64,000 bases of DNA from contig NZ_CYSF01000007.1 of the NCBI RefSeq assembly GCF_001458435.1, forward strand, positions 1 through 64,000, in the 5' to 3' direction. Source of the stretch: Thalassovita mediterranea (GTDB lineage: Bacteria > Pseudomonadota > Alphaproteobacteria > Rhodobacterales > Rhodobacteraceae). Below, in pieces: positions 35,765-47,570 of this stretch. The translations under genes and the position numbers were made by a program. Position 1 is the stretch's first letter; each line of letters starts with the position of its first letter. The notes below the pieces were generated by a model. That model saw only the letters and a list, made by a program, of their open reading frames with translations. It did not search any database and had not been told where the DNA came from.

Positions 35765-35789
35765 CCCGCTCACAATTTGTTAGCACTTT

Positions 35790-35823
35790 AACGGCCCCTT
35801 CTGGATCAGGAGGGGCCGTTTTC
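35790..35823 (+). terminator. Terminator of the exopolysaccharide operon
   Basis: A perfect 10-bp stem (35790-35799 with 35811-35820), 11-base loop and a TTTT tail, 26 bp after the kinase stop. Confidence 0.9.
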
Positions 35824-35895
35824 ATGACCGTAAGGGGCTGGTGGGTGGCATGTAGTGCCAAAAGGCATCAGAGGGTCGCCATAGCCTGCCACAAA

Positions 35896-35927
35896 CGAAA
35901 ATCGCCCGCGCAAGGGCGGGCGATCTT
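35896..35927 (-). terminator. Terminator of gyrB
   Basis: On the minus strand a perfect 9-bp stem (35901-35909 with 35916-35924) with a 6-base loop is followed by TTTTCG, 25 bp after the gyrB stop. Confidence 0.82.
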
Positions 35928-35948
35928 TGCAGGCTGTGTCTGAGGGGC

Positions 35949-38420
<2,472 letters not shown>

Positions 38421-38463
38421 TCACGCCCCGTAGGCGATTTTGGACCAAAGGCAAGTGACGCTC

Positions 38464-39567
38464 TTAATGCTGGATCACGGTTGAGGCGCCCGCCTCTTCG
38501 CGAACCTCCAGATACTGCGCGCGAGGGCCGAGGCTATCGAACAGTTCCGGCCCCGTGCCTGTCATCCACGCCTGCGCGCCAAAACCGCAAATCTCATCAT
38601 AGAGCGCGGCCAAACGGGTGGCGTCCAGATGTGCGGCGACCTCATCCAGCAACAGGATCGGTGGCATGCCGATCTGATCCGCCAGCGCCCGCGCATTGGC
38701 AAGGATGAGCGAGACGAGCAGGGCCTTTTGTTCGCCCGTTGAACAGTCTTTGGCCGGAACGCCTTTGGCCGCGAACACGCCGTACAGGTCGGTGCGATGC
38801 GGTCCCACTAGCGTGCGCCCGGCGCTGAGGTCGCGGAAACGGCTTTCTGCCAGTGCGGTCAGTAGGTCATCCGCGGTTTGCGGCATCTCACCTTCGCTCT
38901 GGGTCAGGTCCAGATCGGCAGTGGGAAAGGCGGTTTCTGCCTGTGCTTGCGCAGTGGCGATGAAGGCAAGGCTGCGCTGGCGGTTGTCATGGATCACCGC
39001 GCCATGGTCTGCCATCTGCGCCTCTAACGCTTTGTACCAAAAGGCATCACGCTGCTGATCCTTTAGCAGGCGGTTGCGTTCACGCATCGCCTTTTCATAG
39101 GCCAGCGTCGCCTCGCCGTGGTTGGGGAAAAACGACAGGGCCATGCGGTCCAGAAAGCGGCGGCGGCCTTCGGCACCTTCGATCCACAGGCGGTCCATCG
39201 ACGGGATCAGCCACAGGATCCGTGCTTGTTTGGCCAGTTCCAGCTGTGGCTGAGATTTGCTGTCGATCTTTAGCTGGCGTGCGGCACCACTGTCGGACCA
39301 GATCTCAATCTCTGACACTTGGCTGTCGCGCTGCAAGAGGCCGGTCAGCTTCCATCCCAGCGCCTCTGGCCGGCGCGTCATCTCTTCGGCCGAGGCACGG
39401 CGCAGCCCACGACCGGGGGAGAAGAGGGAGACCGCTTCAAGGATATTGGTCTTGCCCGAACCATTGCCGCCGTAGATGGCGACAGGGCGGCCATCGCAGG
39501 AAATTTCCGCCCGCTTGTGCGACCGGAAATGGGACAGGGTGAGGGATTTGAGTGCAAGTTCTGCCAT
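38464..39567 (-). CDS. recF: DNA replication/repair protein RecF
   Basis: A 367-residue SMC-like ATPase that helps load RecA at gapped DNA through RecR/RecO. Walker A is YGGNGSGKTNILEAV, the signature region is STGEQKALLVSLILAN, and Walker B is LLLDEVAAHLDATR. The start ATG 39567 follows two tandem hairpins in the dnaN-recF gap, and no ribosome site is obvious, so translation may depend on that structure. Confidence 0.96.
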   Translation of the reverse strand: MAELALKSLTLSHFRSHKRAEISCDGRPVAIYGGNGSGKTNILEAVSLFSPGRGLRRASAEEMTRRPEALGWKLTGLLQRDSQVSEIEIWSDSGAARQLKIDSKSQPQLELAKQARILWLIPSMDRLWIEGAEGRRRFLDRMALSFFPNHGEATLAYEKAMRERNRLLKDQQRDAFWYKALEAQMADHGAVIHDNRQRSLAFIATAQAQAETAFPTADLDLTQSEGEMPQTADDLLTALAESRFRDLSAGRTLVGPHRTDLYGVFAAKGVPAKDCSTGEQKALLVSLILANARALADQIGMPPILLLDEVAAHLDATRLAALYDEICGFGAQAWMTGTGPELFDSLGPRAQYLEVREEAGASTVIQH

Positions 39568-39571
39568 AGGG

Positions 39572-39620
39572 GGCGTTTTCTGGATCAGAAAACGCCAGCG
39601 GAGTTTGGATCAAACTCCGC
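39572..39620 (-). other. Two tandem perfect hairpins between dnaN and recF
   Basis: Two 9-bp perfect stems lie side by side: 39598-39606 with 39612-39620 and 39572-39580 with 39588-39596, each with a loop containing GATCC on the minus strand. Neither is followed by a U-run. The second ends 5 bases before the recF ATG, where a ribosome site should be, so it may limit recF translation or partly stop transcription after dnaN. Confidence 0.7.
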
Positions 39621-39637
39621 CAGCGGGACCGTTTGGG

Positions 39638-40756
39638 TCAGACGCGCATCGGCATCACGACGTAGACGGCAGAGGTATCGCTACCTTCGCGCATCAGGGT
39701 CGGATCACCGGAGGAGTTGAACATAAAGACCGCGTTTTCGCGATCGACCTGGCTGGCAATTTCCAGCAGGTATTTCGCGTTAAAGCCGATCTCCAGCCGT
39801 TCGTCGTTGTAGGCGACGGCCAGCTCTTCTTCGGCGGCGCCGCTGTCGGGGGCGTTCACGGACAGGATCAGGCGATCCTCTTCCAGCGACATTTTCACTG
39901 CACGCGAGCGTTCCGACGAAACCGTGGCCACACGGTCAACAGCAGACGCAAATTCGGACGCGTCGACCTCCATCTTGCGGGTGTTGCCCATCGGGATCAC
40001 GCGGCTGTAGTCGGGGAAGGTGCCGTCAATGACCTTGGATGTCAGGGTGATGTTCGGGGTGGCGAAGCGGATTTTGGTTTCGCTCACGGATACCGCGATC
40101 AGCATTTCGTCATCATCGAGCAGCTTGCGCAGCTCACCCACGGTTTTGCGCGGAACGATGACGCCGGGCATGTCGCCCGCTTCCATCGGCAGGTCGGCGT
40201 CGATGCGGGCCAGACGGTGACCGTCGGTTGCGACGGCGCGCAGCACCTTGCCGTTTTCGCTGTCAGAGACATGCAGGTAAACGCCGTTCAGATAGTACCG
40301 GGTTTCCTCGGTCGAGATGGCGAATTTCGATTTGTCGAACAGGCGGCGCAGCACCGGCGCGGGCGCCGAGAAGTTGCTGGCGTATTCCGCGCTGGCCATA
40401 ACGGGGAAATCTTCCTTGGGCAGGGTCGCCAAGTTGAAGTTTGAGCGGCCCGCCTCAACGGTCAGGCGTCCGGCAACGCCGTCTTCAGTCAGGGTGACCA
40501 ATGCGCCGTCGGGCAGTTTGCGAACGATTTCGTGCAGCGTCACGGCGGACACGGTGGTGGCACCCGCTTTTTCCACCTGCGCGGTGGCTTTATCGACCAC
40601 TTCGATGTCCAGATCGGTGGCGCGGAACTGGACGGTGTCGCCCTCTGCCTCGATCAGAACGTTTGCCAGAATTGGAATGGTGTTGCGGCGTTCGACAACT
40701 GATTGCGCCTGAGAGACGGCCTTCAGAAGTGTCCCGCGTTCGATGCTGAATTTCAT
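39638..40756 (-). CDS. dnaN: DNA polymerase III subunit beta (sliding clamp)
   Basis: A 372-residue processivity clamp made of three similar domains; it forms a ring dimer that ties polymerase III to DNA. It begins MKFSIERGTLLKAVSQAQSVVE and ends in AVYVVMPMRV, as in other clamps. The open frame continues to 40915 with unrelated sequence; AGGAGCGAGGGA directly before ATG 40756 decides the start. It lies 212 bp downstream of dnaA, in a gap with a 7-bp dyad (40863-40878). Confidence 0.98.
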   Translation of the reverse strand: MKFSIERGTLLKAVSQAQSVVERRNTIPILANVLIEAEGDTVQFRATDLDIEVVDKATAQVEKAGATTVSAVTLHEIVRKLPDGALVTLTEDGVAGRLTVEAGRSNFNLATLPKEDFPVMASAEYASNFSAPAPVLRRLFDKSKFAISTEETRYYLNGVYLHVSDSENGKVLRAVATDGHRLARIDADLPMEAGDMPGVIVPRKTVGELRKLLDDDEMLIAVSVSETKIRFATPNITLTSKVIDGTFPDYSRVIPMGNTRKMEVDASEFASAVDRVATVSSERSRAVKMSLEEDRLILSVNAPDSGAAEEELAVAYNDERLEIGFNAKYLLEIASQVDRENAVFMFNSSGDPTLMREGSDTSAVYVVMPMRV

Positions 40757-40862
40757 TCCCTCGCTCCTATCCCAGTGTGGCCATTTCCGGGGGGATGCCC
40801 GGGGGATGCAAGGTATCGCAATCCCGTGTGGCCTCAAGCCTTTTCTTGGTTTCTGCGGGTGT

Positions 40863-40878
40863 TTGACGGGGCCGTCAA
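40863..40878. promoter_or_regulatory. Dyad in the dnaA-dnaN gap
   Basis: A perfect inverted repeat TTGACGG/CCGTCAA with a 2-bp centre, about 107 bp upstream of the dnaN ATG, beside a longer imperfect hairpin (about 40885-40913) that may be a weak dnaA terminator. A regulator site is possible but unsupported beyond symmetry. Confidence 0.3.
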
Positions 40879-40968
40879 GTAGATGGGCGCCGCAAGCGGA
40901 TGCTGCGACGCCCAATTGTGCGGTTCCGGTGACGGTTTTGCCGCCCGGCTCGTGTTTCTGCGTGGTGC

Positions 40969-42435
40969 TTACGCTTCCAGCGCGCGGCGCAGCAGCTCCA
41001 GATCTTCGGCGATCTGACCGTCCTGCTGGCGCAGCTCTTCGATGCGTTTCACACCGTGCATGACGGTGGTGTGGTCACGGCCACCAAAACGGCGACCGAT
41101 TTCCGGCAGGGAACGGCTGGTCAGCTGTTTGCACAGGTACATCGCCACCTGACGCGGGCGGGCGTAGGTGCGCACACGTTTGGGGCCGATCATGTCGGAC
41201 AGGCGGATGTTGTAGTGTTCAGACACTTTACGCTGGATCTCTTCCACGGTGATCTTACGCTCGGACGCGCGCAGCACGTCAGCCAGGCAGTCCTGCGTCA
41301 GTTCCATGGTGATCGGGCGACCTACCAGCGACGCGAAGGCGAACAGACGGGTCAGCGCACCTTCCAGCACACGGACGTTGGTGCTGATGCGGTGGGCAAG
41401 GAATTCCAGCACGCCGGGGGCCAGTTCCAGACCGGGGTATTGTTGCGAATGCTGTTCGACCTTGGACTGCAGAATGCCGAGGCGCAGTTCATAGTCGGTG
41501 GGGTGCAGGTCAACGACCAGACCACATTGCAGGCGCGATTTGATGCGGTCTTCCAGATCTTTGATCTCACCCGGTGCGCGATCGGCAGAAATGATGATCT
41601 GCTTGTTCTGATCAACCAGCGCGTTGAAGGTGTGAAAGAACTCTTCCTGCGTGCTGTCTTTGCCCGCGATGAATTGCACATCGTCCACCATCAGCACGTC
41701 GACCGAACGGAACAGCTGTTTGAAATCCATCATCTTGCGGTCGCGCAGCGCCTGCACGAAACGGTACATGAACTGTTCTGCGGACAGGTACACCACGTTC
41801 AGATCGGGGCGTTTGGTCTGCAACTCCCACGCAATGGCGTGCATCAGGTGGGTCTTACCAAGGCCAACACCGCCATAAAGGAACAGCGGGTTAAAGGTTA
41901 CAGGACCACCTTCGGCAACGCGGCGCGCTGCGGCATGGGCCAGTTCGTTCGGCTTGCCGACGACGAAGGTGTCAAAGGTGAAACGCGCATCCAGCGGGGC
42001 GCCGGGCAGCAGATCCTGAGCGATCGCGCCATCGACAGGGGAATCGGTGATCGACTCGACCGTGGCGGGGCGGATGGTCTCAGGGGCATCGGCCAAACGG
42101 GGCTGGGCGGCAGGAGCGGCAGATGCGGTCACGGTTTCATAAGCGGCAGGTGCAGCAGCGGGGCGCGCGGCAGGGGCCTGCGGGCGCGGGGTGCTTGTGC
42201 CCACACGGAAATGGATACGGCGCACGTTGGCACCGCCTTCATTCAGTTTGTGAACAATCAGGTCGCCAAAATTCTGCGATACATAGTTGCCCAGAAAGGT
42301 CGTCGGTGCCTGAAAGCTGGCAACACCATCGGCGATCTCGACAAATTCGAGCGGCTCGATCCATGTTGCGAAATTGTTCTTACCTACTGTGTTCAATAGG
42401 TTTTGTTTTAGTTGGCCCCACTGATCCTGCGTCAT
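40969..42435 (-). CDS. dnaA: Chromosomal replication initiator protein DnaA
   Basis: A 488-residue AAA+ initiator that binds DnaA boxes and opens oriC. Domain I ([17 protein letters not shown] to about 80) is followed by an Ala/Pro-rich linker (about 85-145), then AAA+ Walker [14 protein letters not shown] and Walker B LMVDDVQF. The C-terminal DNA-binding domain has the signature [18 protein letters not shown] 42435 is chosen; a TTG 3 codons upstream is possible. It starts a minus-strand run to dnaN, recF and gyrB. A 350-bp leader contains a cluster of GANTC sites. Confidence 0.97.
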   Translation of the reverse strand: MTQDQWGQLKQNLLNTVGKNNFATWIEPLEFVEIADGVASFQAPTTFLGNYVSQNFGDLIVHKLNEGGANVRRIHFRVGTSTPRPQAPAARPAAAPAAYETVTASAAPAAQPRLADAPETIRPATVESITDSPVDGAIAQDLLPGAPLDARFTFDTFVVGKPNELAHAAARRVAEGGPVTFNPLFLYGGVGLGKTHLMHAIAWELQTKRPDLNVVYLSAEQFMYRFVQALRDRKMMDFKQLFRSVDVLMVDDVQFIAGKDSTQEEFFHTFNALVDQNKQIIISADRAPGEIKDLEDRIKSRLQCGLVVDLHPTDYELRLGILQSKVEQHSQQYPGLELAPGVLEFLAHRISTNVRVLEGALTRLFAFASLVGRPITMELTQDCLADVLRASERKITVEEIQRKVSEHYNIRLSDMIGPKRVRTYARPRQVAMYLCKQLTSRSLPEIGRRFGGRDHTTVMHGVKRIEELRQQDGQIAEDLELLRRALEA

Positions 42436-42781
42436 ATTCCCCAAATCCCAGCCTGTCTTTTCTTCGTCAAAACTTCCATCGGCGCCTGCACGTGGCGCCG
42501 CAAAACTCGTACCAACTTGGCCTCAGACAAAAACAATCCTGTCCGTTGCAGCATTGTTGCAACGGTTGGATCGTCCAGGTCTGGACCGAACTTCACGCCA
42601 CGCACCATGATCTGCGCATGCCTGTCCCCCAACTGACATGCCAATGGTGCGCTTGAGACGCGTCTTAATGTAGGACGGGCGTGGCAATAGCCTAAGGTGC
42701 CGCGCAACGGTGCCGTTCACTGCAAGAACGGTCATCACGCGGAGCCCATGAAACCCTCATGGAACCATTCGCTACCGAATG

Positions 42782-42904
42782 GAATCACTTAGGCGCCTGT
42801 CCCCCCAAGGCGATGTGGAATCGCTGTATGGAGAAGGTATCAATTCGGCGCCACGAGTCGCAACTGAACTTCTGGGCTTGACTCCGAGATTCCCAAAAAG
42901 AATC
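42782..42904. promoter_or_regulatory. Cluster of six GANTC (CcrM methylation) sites upstream of dnaA
   Basis: GANTC sequences start at 42782, 42818, 42855, 42880, 42888 and 42900. At random about one per 256 bp would be expected. Two of them form the arms of a 7-bp inverted repeat. In Caulobacter and relatives, GANTC methylation by CcrM times cell-cycle genes including dnaA; a similar role is inferred here. Confidence 0.55.
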
Positions 42905-42954
42905 TCTGAGCACTCTCTTGGATGCAACATTCGGGTGTATTGTCTAAAATTGAC

Positions 42955-42988
42955 AATAAAAAAGACGCCACCGAATGGTGACGTCTTT
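42955..42988 (-). terminator. Terminator of rpsT
   Basis: On the minus strand a 12-bp stem with one G-U pair (42961-42972 with 42977-42988) and a 4-base loop is followed by a run of U, 33 bp after the rpsT stop. Confidence 0.88.
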
Positions 42989-43020
42989 ATACGTTTTTTC
43001 AATGGGTTGGCTGGTGCCGA

Positions 43021-43284
43021 TCAACCCAGAGCTTTCACGCGTGCCGCGAGGCGGGACATTTTGCGCGAAGCGGTGTTTTTGTGGAACACACCTTTGGAAA
43101 CGCCACGCATCAGTTCGGGCTGGCATGCGCGCAGAGCTGCGGTTGCTGCTTCTTTGTCGCCGGATGCGATTGCTTCTTCAACTTTGCGCAGGAAGGTGCG
43201 GATGCGCGAACGACGTGCTTTGTTTACTGCAAAACGGGTTTCGTTCTGACGGGCGCGTTTTTTTGCCTGGGGCGAGTTTGCCAT
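43021..43284 (-). CDS. rpsT: 30S ribosomal protein S20
   Basis: An 87-residue, strongly basic small-subunit protein ([26 protein letters not shown] start, ends [10 protein letters not shown]), typical of S20, which binds 16S rRNA early in assembly. Length is as expected. It is a single-gene unit between the dnaA leader and the enoyl-CoA hydratase, with its own terminator. Confidence 0.97.
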   Translation of the reverse strand: MANSPQAKKRARQNETRFAVNKARRSRIRTFLRKVEEAIASGDKEAATAALRACQPELMRGVSKGVFHKNTASRKMSRLAARVKALG

Positions 43285-43427
43285 TTCGATGGTCCCTCTG
43301 GTTCGGGGTTATATGTAATCAGCACGTGCCCCACCTGACAGCAGAGTTCTGTCGGGAATCATCTAGCCAGAGCGGGCTTCACGCGCATGTCTGGCGCCCT
43401 TTTAGCCAAGATTCGCTGAGATGCAAC

Positions 43428-43457
43428 TGAAAAACGGGCAGCTAGGCCGCCCGTTTC
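43428..43457 (-). terminator. Terminator of the enoyl-CoA hydratase gene
   Basis: Stem of 8 bp (AAACGGGC 43432-43439 with GCCCGTTT 43449-43456), 9-base loop, followed on the minus strand by a U-run; about 45 bp after the hydratase stop. Confidence 0.75.
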
Positions 43458-43502
43458 CCTTATTTTTATGCTTCCCAACGCTAGGCGCAGGGGGATGGCC
43501 GC

Positions 43503-44279
43503 TTATTTGTCGCGGAATTGCGGGGTACGCTTGTCGATGAAGGCGGACATGCCTTCTTTCTGGTCTTCAGTCGCAAAGAGCGAATGGAACATGCGGCGCT
43601 CAAACAGCAGGCCTTGATCCAGCGGCATCTCAAAGGATTGGTTCACCGCCTCTTTGATGGCCATCAGGGATACCATGCCCTTTTCAGCGATCTTGCCTGC
43701 GGCGCCCATCGCTTCTTCCATCAGTTTCTTGGCGGGCACGATACGGCTGACGAGGCCTGCGCGTTCCGCCTCTTCGGCGTCCATGAAGCGGCCGGTCAGG
43801 TTCATATCCATTGCCTTGGCTTTGCCAATGGCACGGGTCAGGCGCTGGGTGCCACCGATACCGGCCATCACACCCAAGTTCACCTCGGGTTGGCCAAACT
43901 TGGCAGTGTCCGAACAGATGATGAAGTCACACATCATCGCCAGTTCACAGCCTCCGCCCAGCGCGTAGCCGGATACGGCTGCGATCACGGGCTTGCGCAC
44001 GTTGGTCACTTCGGCGCATTCGGCGCCAAACAGATCCTCGGTAAAGACGTCTGTGTAGCTTTTTTCGCTCATCATCTTGATGTCGGCACCGGCGGCAAAA
44101 GCCTTCTCGTTGCCTGTCAGGACGATGCAGCGCACCTTGTCATTAGTTTGTGCCGACTTCATCGCATCGGCCAGTTCGCTCATCAGCTGCGCGTTTAGCG
44201 CGTTCATTGCATCGGGGCGATTCAGTTTCACCAGCGCGATGTGGTCTTCTACTTCGACGATGATCGTCTCATAGGCCAT
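43503..44279 (-). CDS. Enoyl-CoA hydratase
   Basis: A 258-residue crotonase-family protein that hydrates 2-trans-enoyl-CoA. The oxyanion-hole segments AFAAGADIKMM and YALGGGCELAMMCD are present, with the catalytic Glu in EVNLGVMAGIGGT, as in short-chain hydratases (for example PaaF/Ech). It matches the usual length. Substrate range cannot be told. It stands alone between rpsT and mutM. Confidence 0.93.
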   Translation of the reverse strand: MAYETIIVEVEDHIALVKLNRPDAMNALNAQLMSELADAMKSAQTNDKVRCIVLTGNEKAFAAGADIKMMSEKSYTDVFTEDLFGAECAEVTNVRKPVIAAVSGYALGGGCELAMMCDFIICSDTAKFGQPEVNLGVMAGIGGTQRLTRAIGKAKAMDMNLTGRFMDAEEAERAGLVSRIVPAKKLMEEAMGAAGKIAEKGMVSLMAIKEAVNQSFEMPLDQGLLFERRMFHSLFATEDQKEGMSAFIDKRTPQFRDK

Positions 44280-44343
44280 GAATTTAGCTTTCCATTGTTC
44301 CGGTCAGTGCTGATTACTGGCCAATACCGCGGCCCGGATCAAG

Positions 44344-45195
44344 CTATCTTTGACAGGTAGGGCAGTAAAAACTGGATCGGCCTGATTGCACCACACGTTG
44401 TACGGTCCCTGTGCACCCCTCGCGTTTGCAGGGTTCGCCTTCGCGGTCGTAAACATCAAAACGGTGTTGAAAATAACCTAATTCACCGCCCGCACTGCGA
44501 AAGTCCTTGAGGCTGGAACCGCCTGCTTCGATGGCGTCTTGCAGCACCTCGCGAATGATCGGCACCAGACCGGCGACTTTCTGCTGAGCGATAGCGCCCG
44601 CTTTGAGTTTGGGGCTGATCCCTGCGCGGTAGAGGGTTTCGCAGACATAGATGTTACCAAGGCCAGCGATGATTCCCTGATCCAGCAGGGCGGTTTTCAC
44701 CGGGCTTTTCTTGTTCTGAAAGGCGTTGATCAGGTGCTGTTCGGAAAACTGGTTGCCCAGTGGTTCCGGCCCCAACACGCTGAGGAGCTTGCTATCCTCC
44801 GCTGTCGCGGTGTCCAGCAGGTCCATCGCCCCGAACCGGCGCGGATCATTGAAGGTGATGCGCGCGCCATTGTCCATGTCCAGGACGACATGGTCATGTT
44901 TTTCAGCTACTGGGTGGTCATGCACAAACTGGCCCAAAGGATCACCAGACACCAGCATCCGCCCCGACATGCCCAGATGGATCAGTAGCGTTTCACCAGA
45001 TGCCAGATCGGCAAGGATATATTTCGACCGTCGCCGCAACCGTTCGACACGCTGCCCCACCAACCGTTCCGCCATGCGGTCGGGAAACGGCCAGCGCAAA
45101 TCGGGACGATTCACCTGTGCCCGCGTGATCACCGCACCCTCCATCGAGGGGGCAAGGCCGCGCATCACGGTTTCAACTTCGGGCAATTCGGGCAT
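44344..45195 (-). CDS. mutM: Formamidopyrimidine-DNA glycosylase
   Basis: A 283-residue bifunctional DNA glycosylase/AP lyase that removes 8-oxoguanine. The N-terminus is PELPEVETV with the catalytic Pro after Met. A helix-two-turn-helix ([18 protein letters not shown]) and a C-terminal zinc finger (CKREGC and YCPTCQR) are present. It is divergent from ubiE with an 86-bp gap. Confidence 0.97.
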   Translation of the reverse strand: MPELPEVETVMRGLAPSMEGAVITRAQVNRPDLRWPFPDRMAERLVGQRVERLRRRSKYILADLASGETLLIHLGMSGRMLVSGDPLGQFVHDHPVAEKHDHVVLDMDNGARITFNDPRRFGAMDLLDTATAEDSKLLSVLGPEPLGNQFSEQHLINAFQNKKSPVKTALLDQGIIAGLGNIYVCETLYRAGISPKLKAGAIAQQKVAGLVPIIREVLQDAIEAGGSSLKDFRSAGGELGYFQHRFDVYDREGEPCKREGCTGTVQRVVQSGRSSFYCPTCQR

Positions 45196-45281
45196 TCGTC
45201 GTCTCCAATGACAGATAGGCGCATTGCAGCGCCCTGTGAGCGCTCTATAAGAAAGGGGAGATTAACGGACTGGCAAGGCCT

Positions 45282-46034
45282 ATGACCCAGAACAGCGAAA
45301 ACACCACCCACTTTGGTTTTGAAACCGTGCCCGAGTCGGAAAAGGCCGGACGGGTTCAGGGGGTCTTTGGCTCTGTTGCGTCGAAATATGACGTGATGAA
45401 CGACGCGATGAGCATGGGCATCCACCGCATCTGGAAGGATGCAATGATGGATTGGATTGCGCCGCGTCCAGGGACCAAGTTGCTGGATGTGGCCGGTGGC
45501 ACCGGTGACATTTCCTTCCGCTATTTGAAACGTGCTGGCTATGGTCATGCCACCGTGTGTGATCTGACCGAACCGATGCTGGTTGAGGGACGCAAACGCG
45601 CCGAGGCCGATCAGATGGCCGACAGTCTGGATTGGGTGACGGGCGATGCGATGGCGCTGCCGTTTCCGGACAACACCTTTGACACCTACACCATCAGCTT
45701 CGGCATTCGGAACGTGACCCGCCCGCAGGAGGCATTGAACGAAGCTTACCGCGTGCTGAAACCTGGTGGGCGTTTGATGGTGCTGGAGTTTAGCCAGATT
45801 CCCAATGACATGATGCAGAAGGTCTATGACCTTTATTCCTTCAACATCATTCCCAAAATGGGTCAGGTCATCGCCGGTGATAGCGACAGCTATCAATATC
45901 TGGTCGAATCGATCCGCAAGTTTCCTGATCAGGACACCTTCCTTGGCATGGTGAAACAGGCAGGGTTTGAAAACGCCAAGTATCGCAACCTGACGATGGG
46001 CATTGCCTGTCTGCATTCCGGCTGGAAGATCTAA
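45282..46034 (+). CDS. ubiE: Ubiquinone/menaquinone methyltransferase UbiE
   Basis: A 250-residue SAM-dependent C-methyltransferase of ubiquinone (and menaquinone) synthesis. The SAM-binding motif I is [15 protein letters not shown], with the family motifs FGIRNVT and [16 protein letters not shown] and the early [14 protein letters not shown]. It sits 3 bp before ubiB, forming a quinone-synthesis pair. Confidence 0.97.
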   Translation: MTQNSENTTHFGFETVPESEKAGRVQGVFGSVASKYDVMNDAMSMGIHRIWKDAMMDWIAPRPGTKLLDVAGGTGDISFRYLKRAGYGHATVCDLTEPMLVEGRKRAEADQMADSLDWVTGDAMALPFPDNTFDTYTISFGIRNVTRPQEALNEAYRVLKPGGRLMVLEFSQIPNDMMQKVYDLYSFNIIPKMGQVIAGDSDSYQYLVESIRKFPDQDTFLGMVKQAGFENAKYRNLTMGIACLHSGWKI

Positions 46035-46037
46035 GCG

Positions 46038-47570
46038 ATGCGTGGACCACATAATATCTGGCGCCTGATCCGCACTGGCGCCACCTTTGAACGTACGGGC
46101 GCAATGGGGCAGGCATTGGACGCTGTGGATGCGCCGCGCTCTGTACGTATTGCGGCCCGTGTGCTGGCATGGCCCTTCCGTTGGTTGGGCTACAAGGGTG
46201 ATCCTAACATGCCACCTGTGACCCGCGCGATCACCGCGCTGGGTCCGGCCTATATCAAGTTCGGTCAGATCCTTTCGACCCGCCCTGACGTTGTTGGTCC
46301 CGAAATGGCCCAGCAGTTGCGCGTGCTGCAGGATCAGCTGCCGCCGTTTTCCATTGAGGAAGCCCGCCACTGCGTCGAAGAGGAACTGGGGCGCCCGCTG
46401 GAAGAGGTCTATTCTGAATTTAGCGATCCTGTTGCCGCCGCCTCCATCGCACAGGTGCACCGTGCGCGCCGCGCCGATACGGGTGAAGAGGTTGCGGTGA
46501 AGGTGCTGCGCCCCGGCATTGATCGCGCGTTCCAGAAGGATATTGATGCGTTCTATCTGGCGGCAGACACGATTCAGCTGCTGTCGCCCGCGTCGCGCCG
46601 GTTGCGTCCGCGCGAGGTGATCGAGCATTTTGAAGGCGTGGTAAAGGGCGAACTGGACCTGCGCCTTGAGGCGGCATCGGCGTCTGAGTTCCAAGCCAAC
46701 ACCGAAAAAGACGCAGGGTTCCAACTGCCGCAGGTGCGTTGGGGGCTGTCGGGTCGTCAGATCATGACGATGGACTGGGCCGATGGCCTGCCCTTGGGCG
46801 ATAATGACGCGCTAGATGCTGCGGGCCATGACCGCCGCGCGATTGGCGAACGGGTGTTGCAGCTGTTCCTTAGCCACGCGCTGCGCGACGGCTTCTTTCA
46901 CGCCGATATGCACCAGGGCAACCTGAAGGTCGCCGCCAACGGCGATATCATCGCCTATGACTTTGGCATCATGGGCCAGATCGACGAATACACCCGTCGG
47001 GTCTATGCCGAAATCCTCTATGGGTTTATCCGCCGCGATTACAAACGTGTGGCACAGGTCCATTTTGAGGCAGGCTATGTGCCCGCATCGCAGGACGTCG
47101 ATGAATTTGCCCGCGCTTTGCGCGCGGTGGGCGAGCCGATTTTTGGCATGGACGCCACCCAGATTTCCATGGGGCGTTTGCTGAATTACCTGTTCGAGGT
47201 GACAGAGCGGTTCGGCATGGAAACCCGCACCGAACTGATCCTGTTGCAGCGTACCATGGTGGTGGTCGAAGGTGTCGCACGTTCGCTGCACCCCGAAATC
47301 AACATCTGGGACGTCGCCAAGCCGGTGGTCGAGGACTACATCAAAGTCAGCATTGGGCCTCGTGCTGTGCTGTCTGATCTGGCGAAGACCGCAGTTGTTC
47401 TGGGCAGATTCGGCCCGCGCTTGCCAAGTTTGGTCGAGGCGGCACTGATACGCCAAACCACTGAAGAGGATACCCCAACCGGAACGGGTTGGGCGGGACG
47501 GTTCCTGTGGTTGTCTGGGGGCGTTGTCGCCGGTGCGCTGATTAGTTGCTTGGCATTTTACTGCATCTGA
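46038..47570 (+). CDS. ubiB: Ubiquinone biosynthesis protein UbiB (atypical kinase ADCK family)
   Basis: A 510-residue membrane-associated member of the UbiB/ADCK atypical kinase family needed for ubiquinone synthesis. It has the KxGQ motif (YIKFGQILSTRPDV), the Ala-rich nucleotide loop (AAASIAQVHRA), the catalytic lobe with HADMHQGNLKV and the DFG-type DFGIMGQ, and a hydrophobic C-terminal tail (LWLSGGVVAGALISCLAFY). It follows ubiE by 3 bp and overlaps the end of the convergent phosphotransferase gene by 29 bp. Confidence 0.96.
   Translation: MRGPHNIWRLIRTGATFERTGAMGQALDAVDAPRSVRIAARVLAWPFRWLGYKGDPNMPPVTRAITALGPAYIKFGQILSTRPDVVGPEMAQQLRVLQDQLPPFSIEEARHCVEEELGRPLEEVYSEFSDPVAAASIAQVHRARRADTGEEVAVKVLRPGIDRAFQKDIDAFYLAADTIQLLSPASRRLRPREVIEHFEGVVKGELDLRLEAASASEFQANTEKDAGFQLPQVRWGLSGRQIMTMDWADGLPLGDNDALDAAGHDRRAIGERVLQLFLSHALRDGFFHADMHQGNLKVAANGDIIAYDFGIMGQIDEYTRRVYAEILYGFIRRDYKRVAQVHFEAGYVPASQDVDEFARALRAVGEPIFGMDATQISMGRLLNYLFEVTERFGMETRTELILLQRTMVVVEGVARSLHPEINIWDVAKPVVEDYIKVSIGPRAVLSDLAKTAVVLGRFGPRLPSLVEAALIRQTTEEDTPTGTGWAGRFLWLSGGVVAGALISCLAFYCI

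Larger units (their letters stand above)
42445..43020. other. 576-bp non-coding region between rpsT and dnaA
   Basis: No gene seen. It contains the rpsT terminator (42955-42988), two small dyads (GAGATTC/GAATCTC at 42886-42906; TATTGTC/GACAATA at 42938-42958) and six GANTC sites in 123 bp. No match to the TTATCCACA DnaA box was found by eye on either strand, so evidence for an origin here is weak. Confidence 0.7.

Noticed and set aside
42445-43020. Possible oriC next to dnaA
   Set aside because: GANTC sites and AT-rich dyads are present, but no TTATCCACA-type DnaA boxes were found by eye, so an origin is not claimed.
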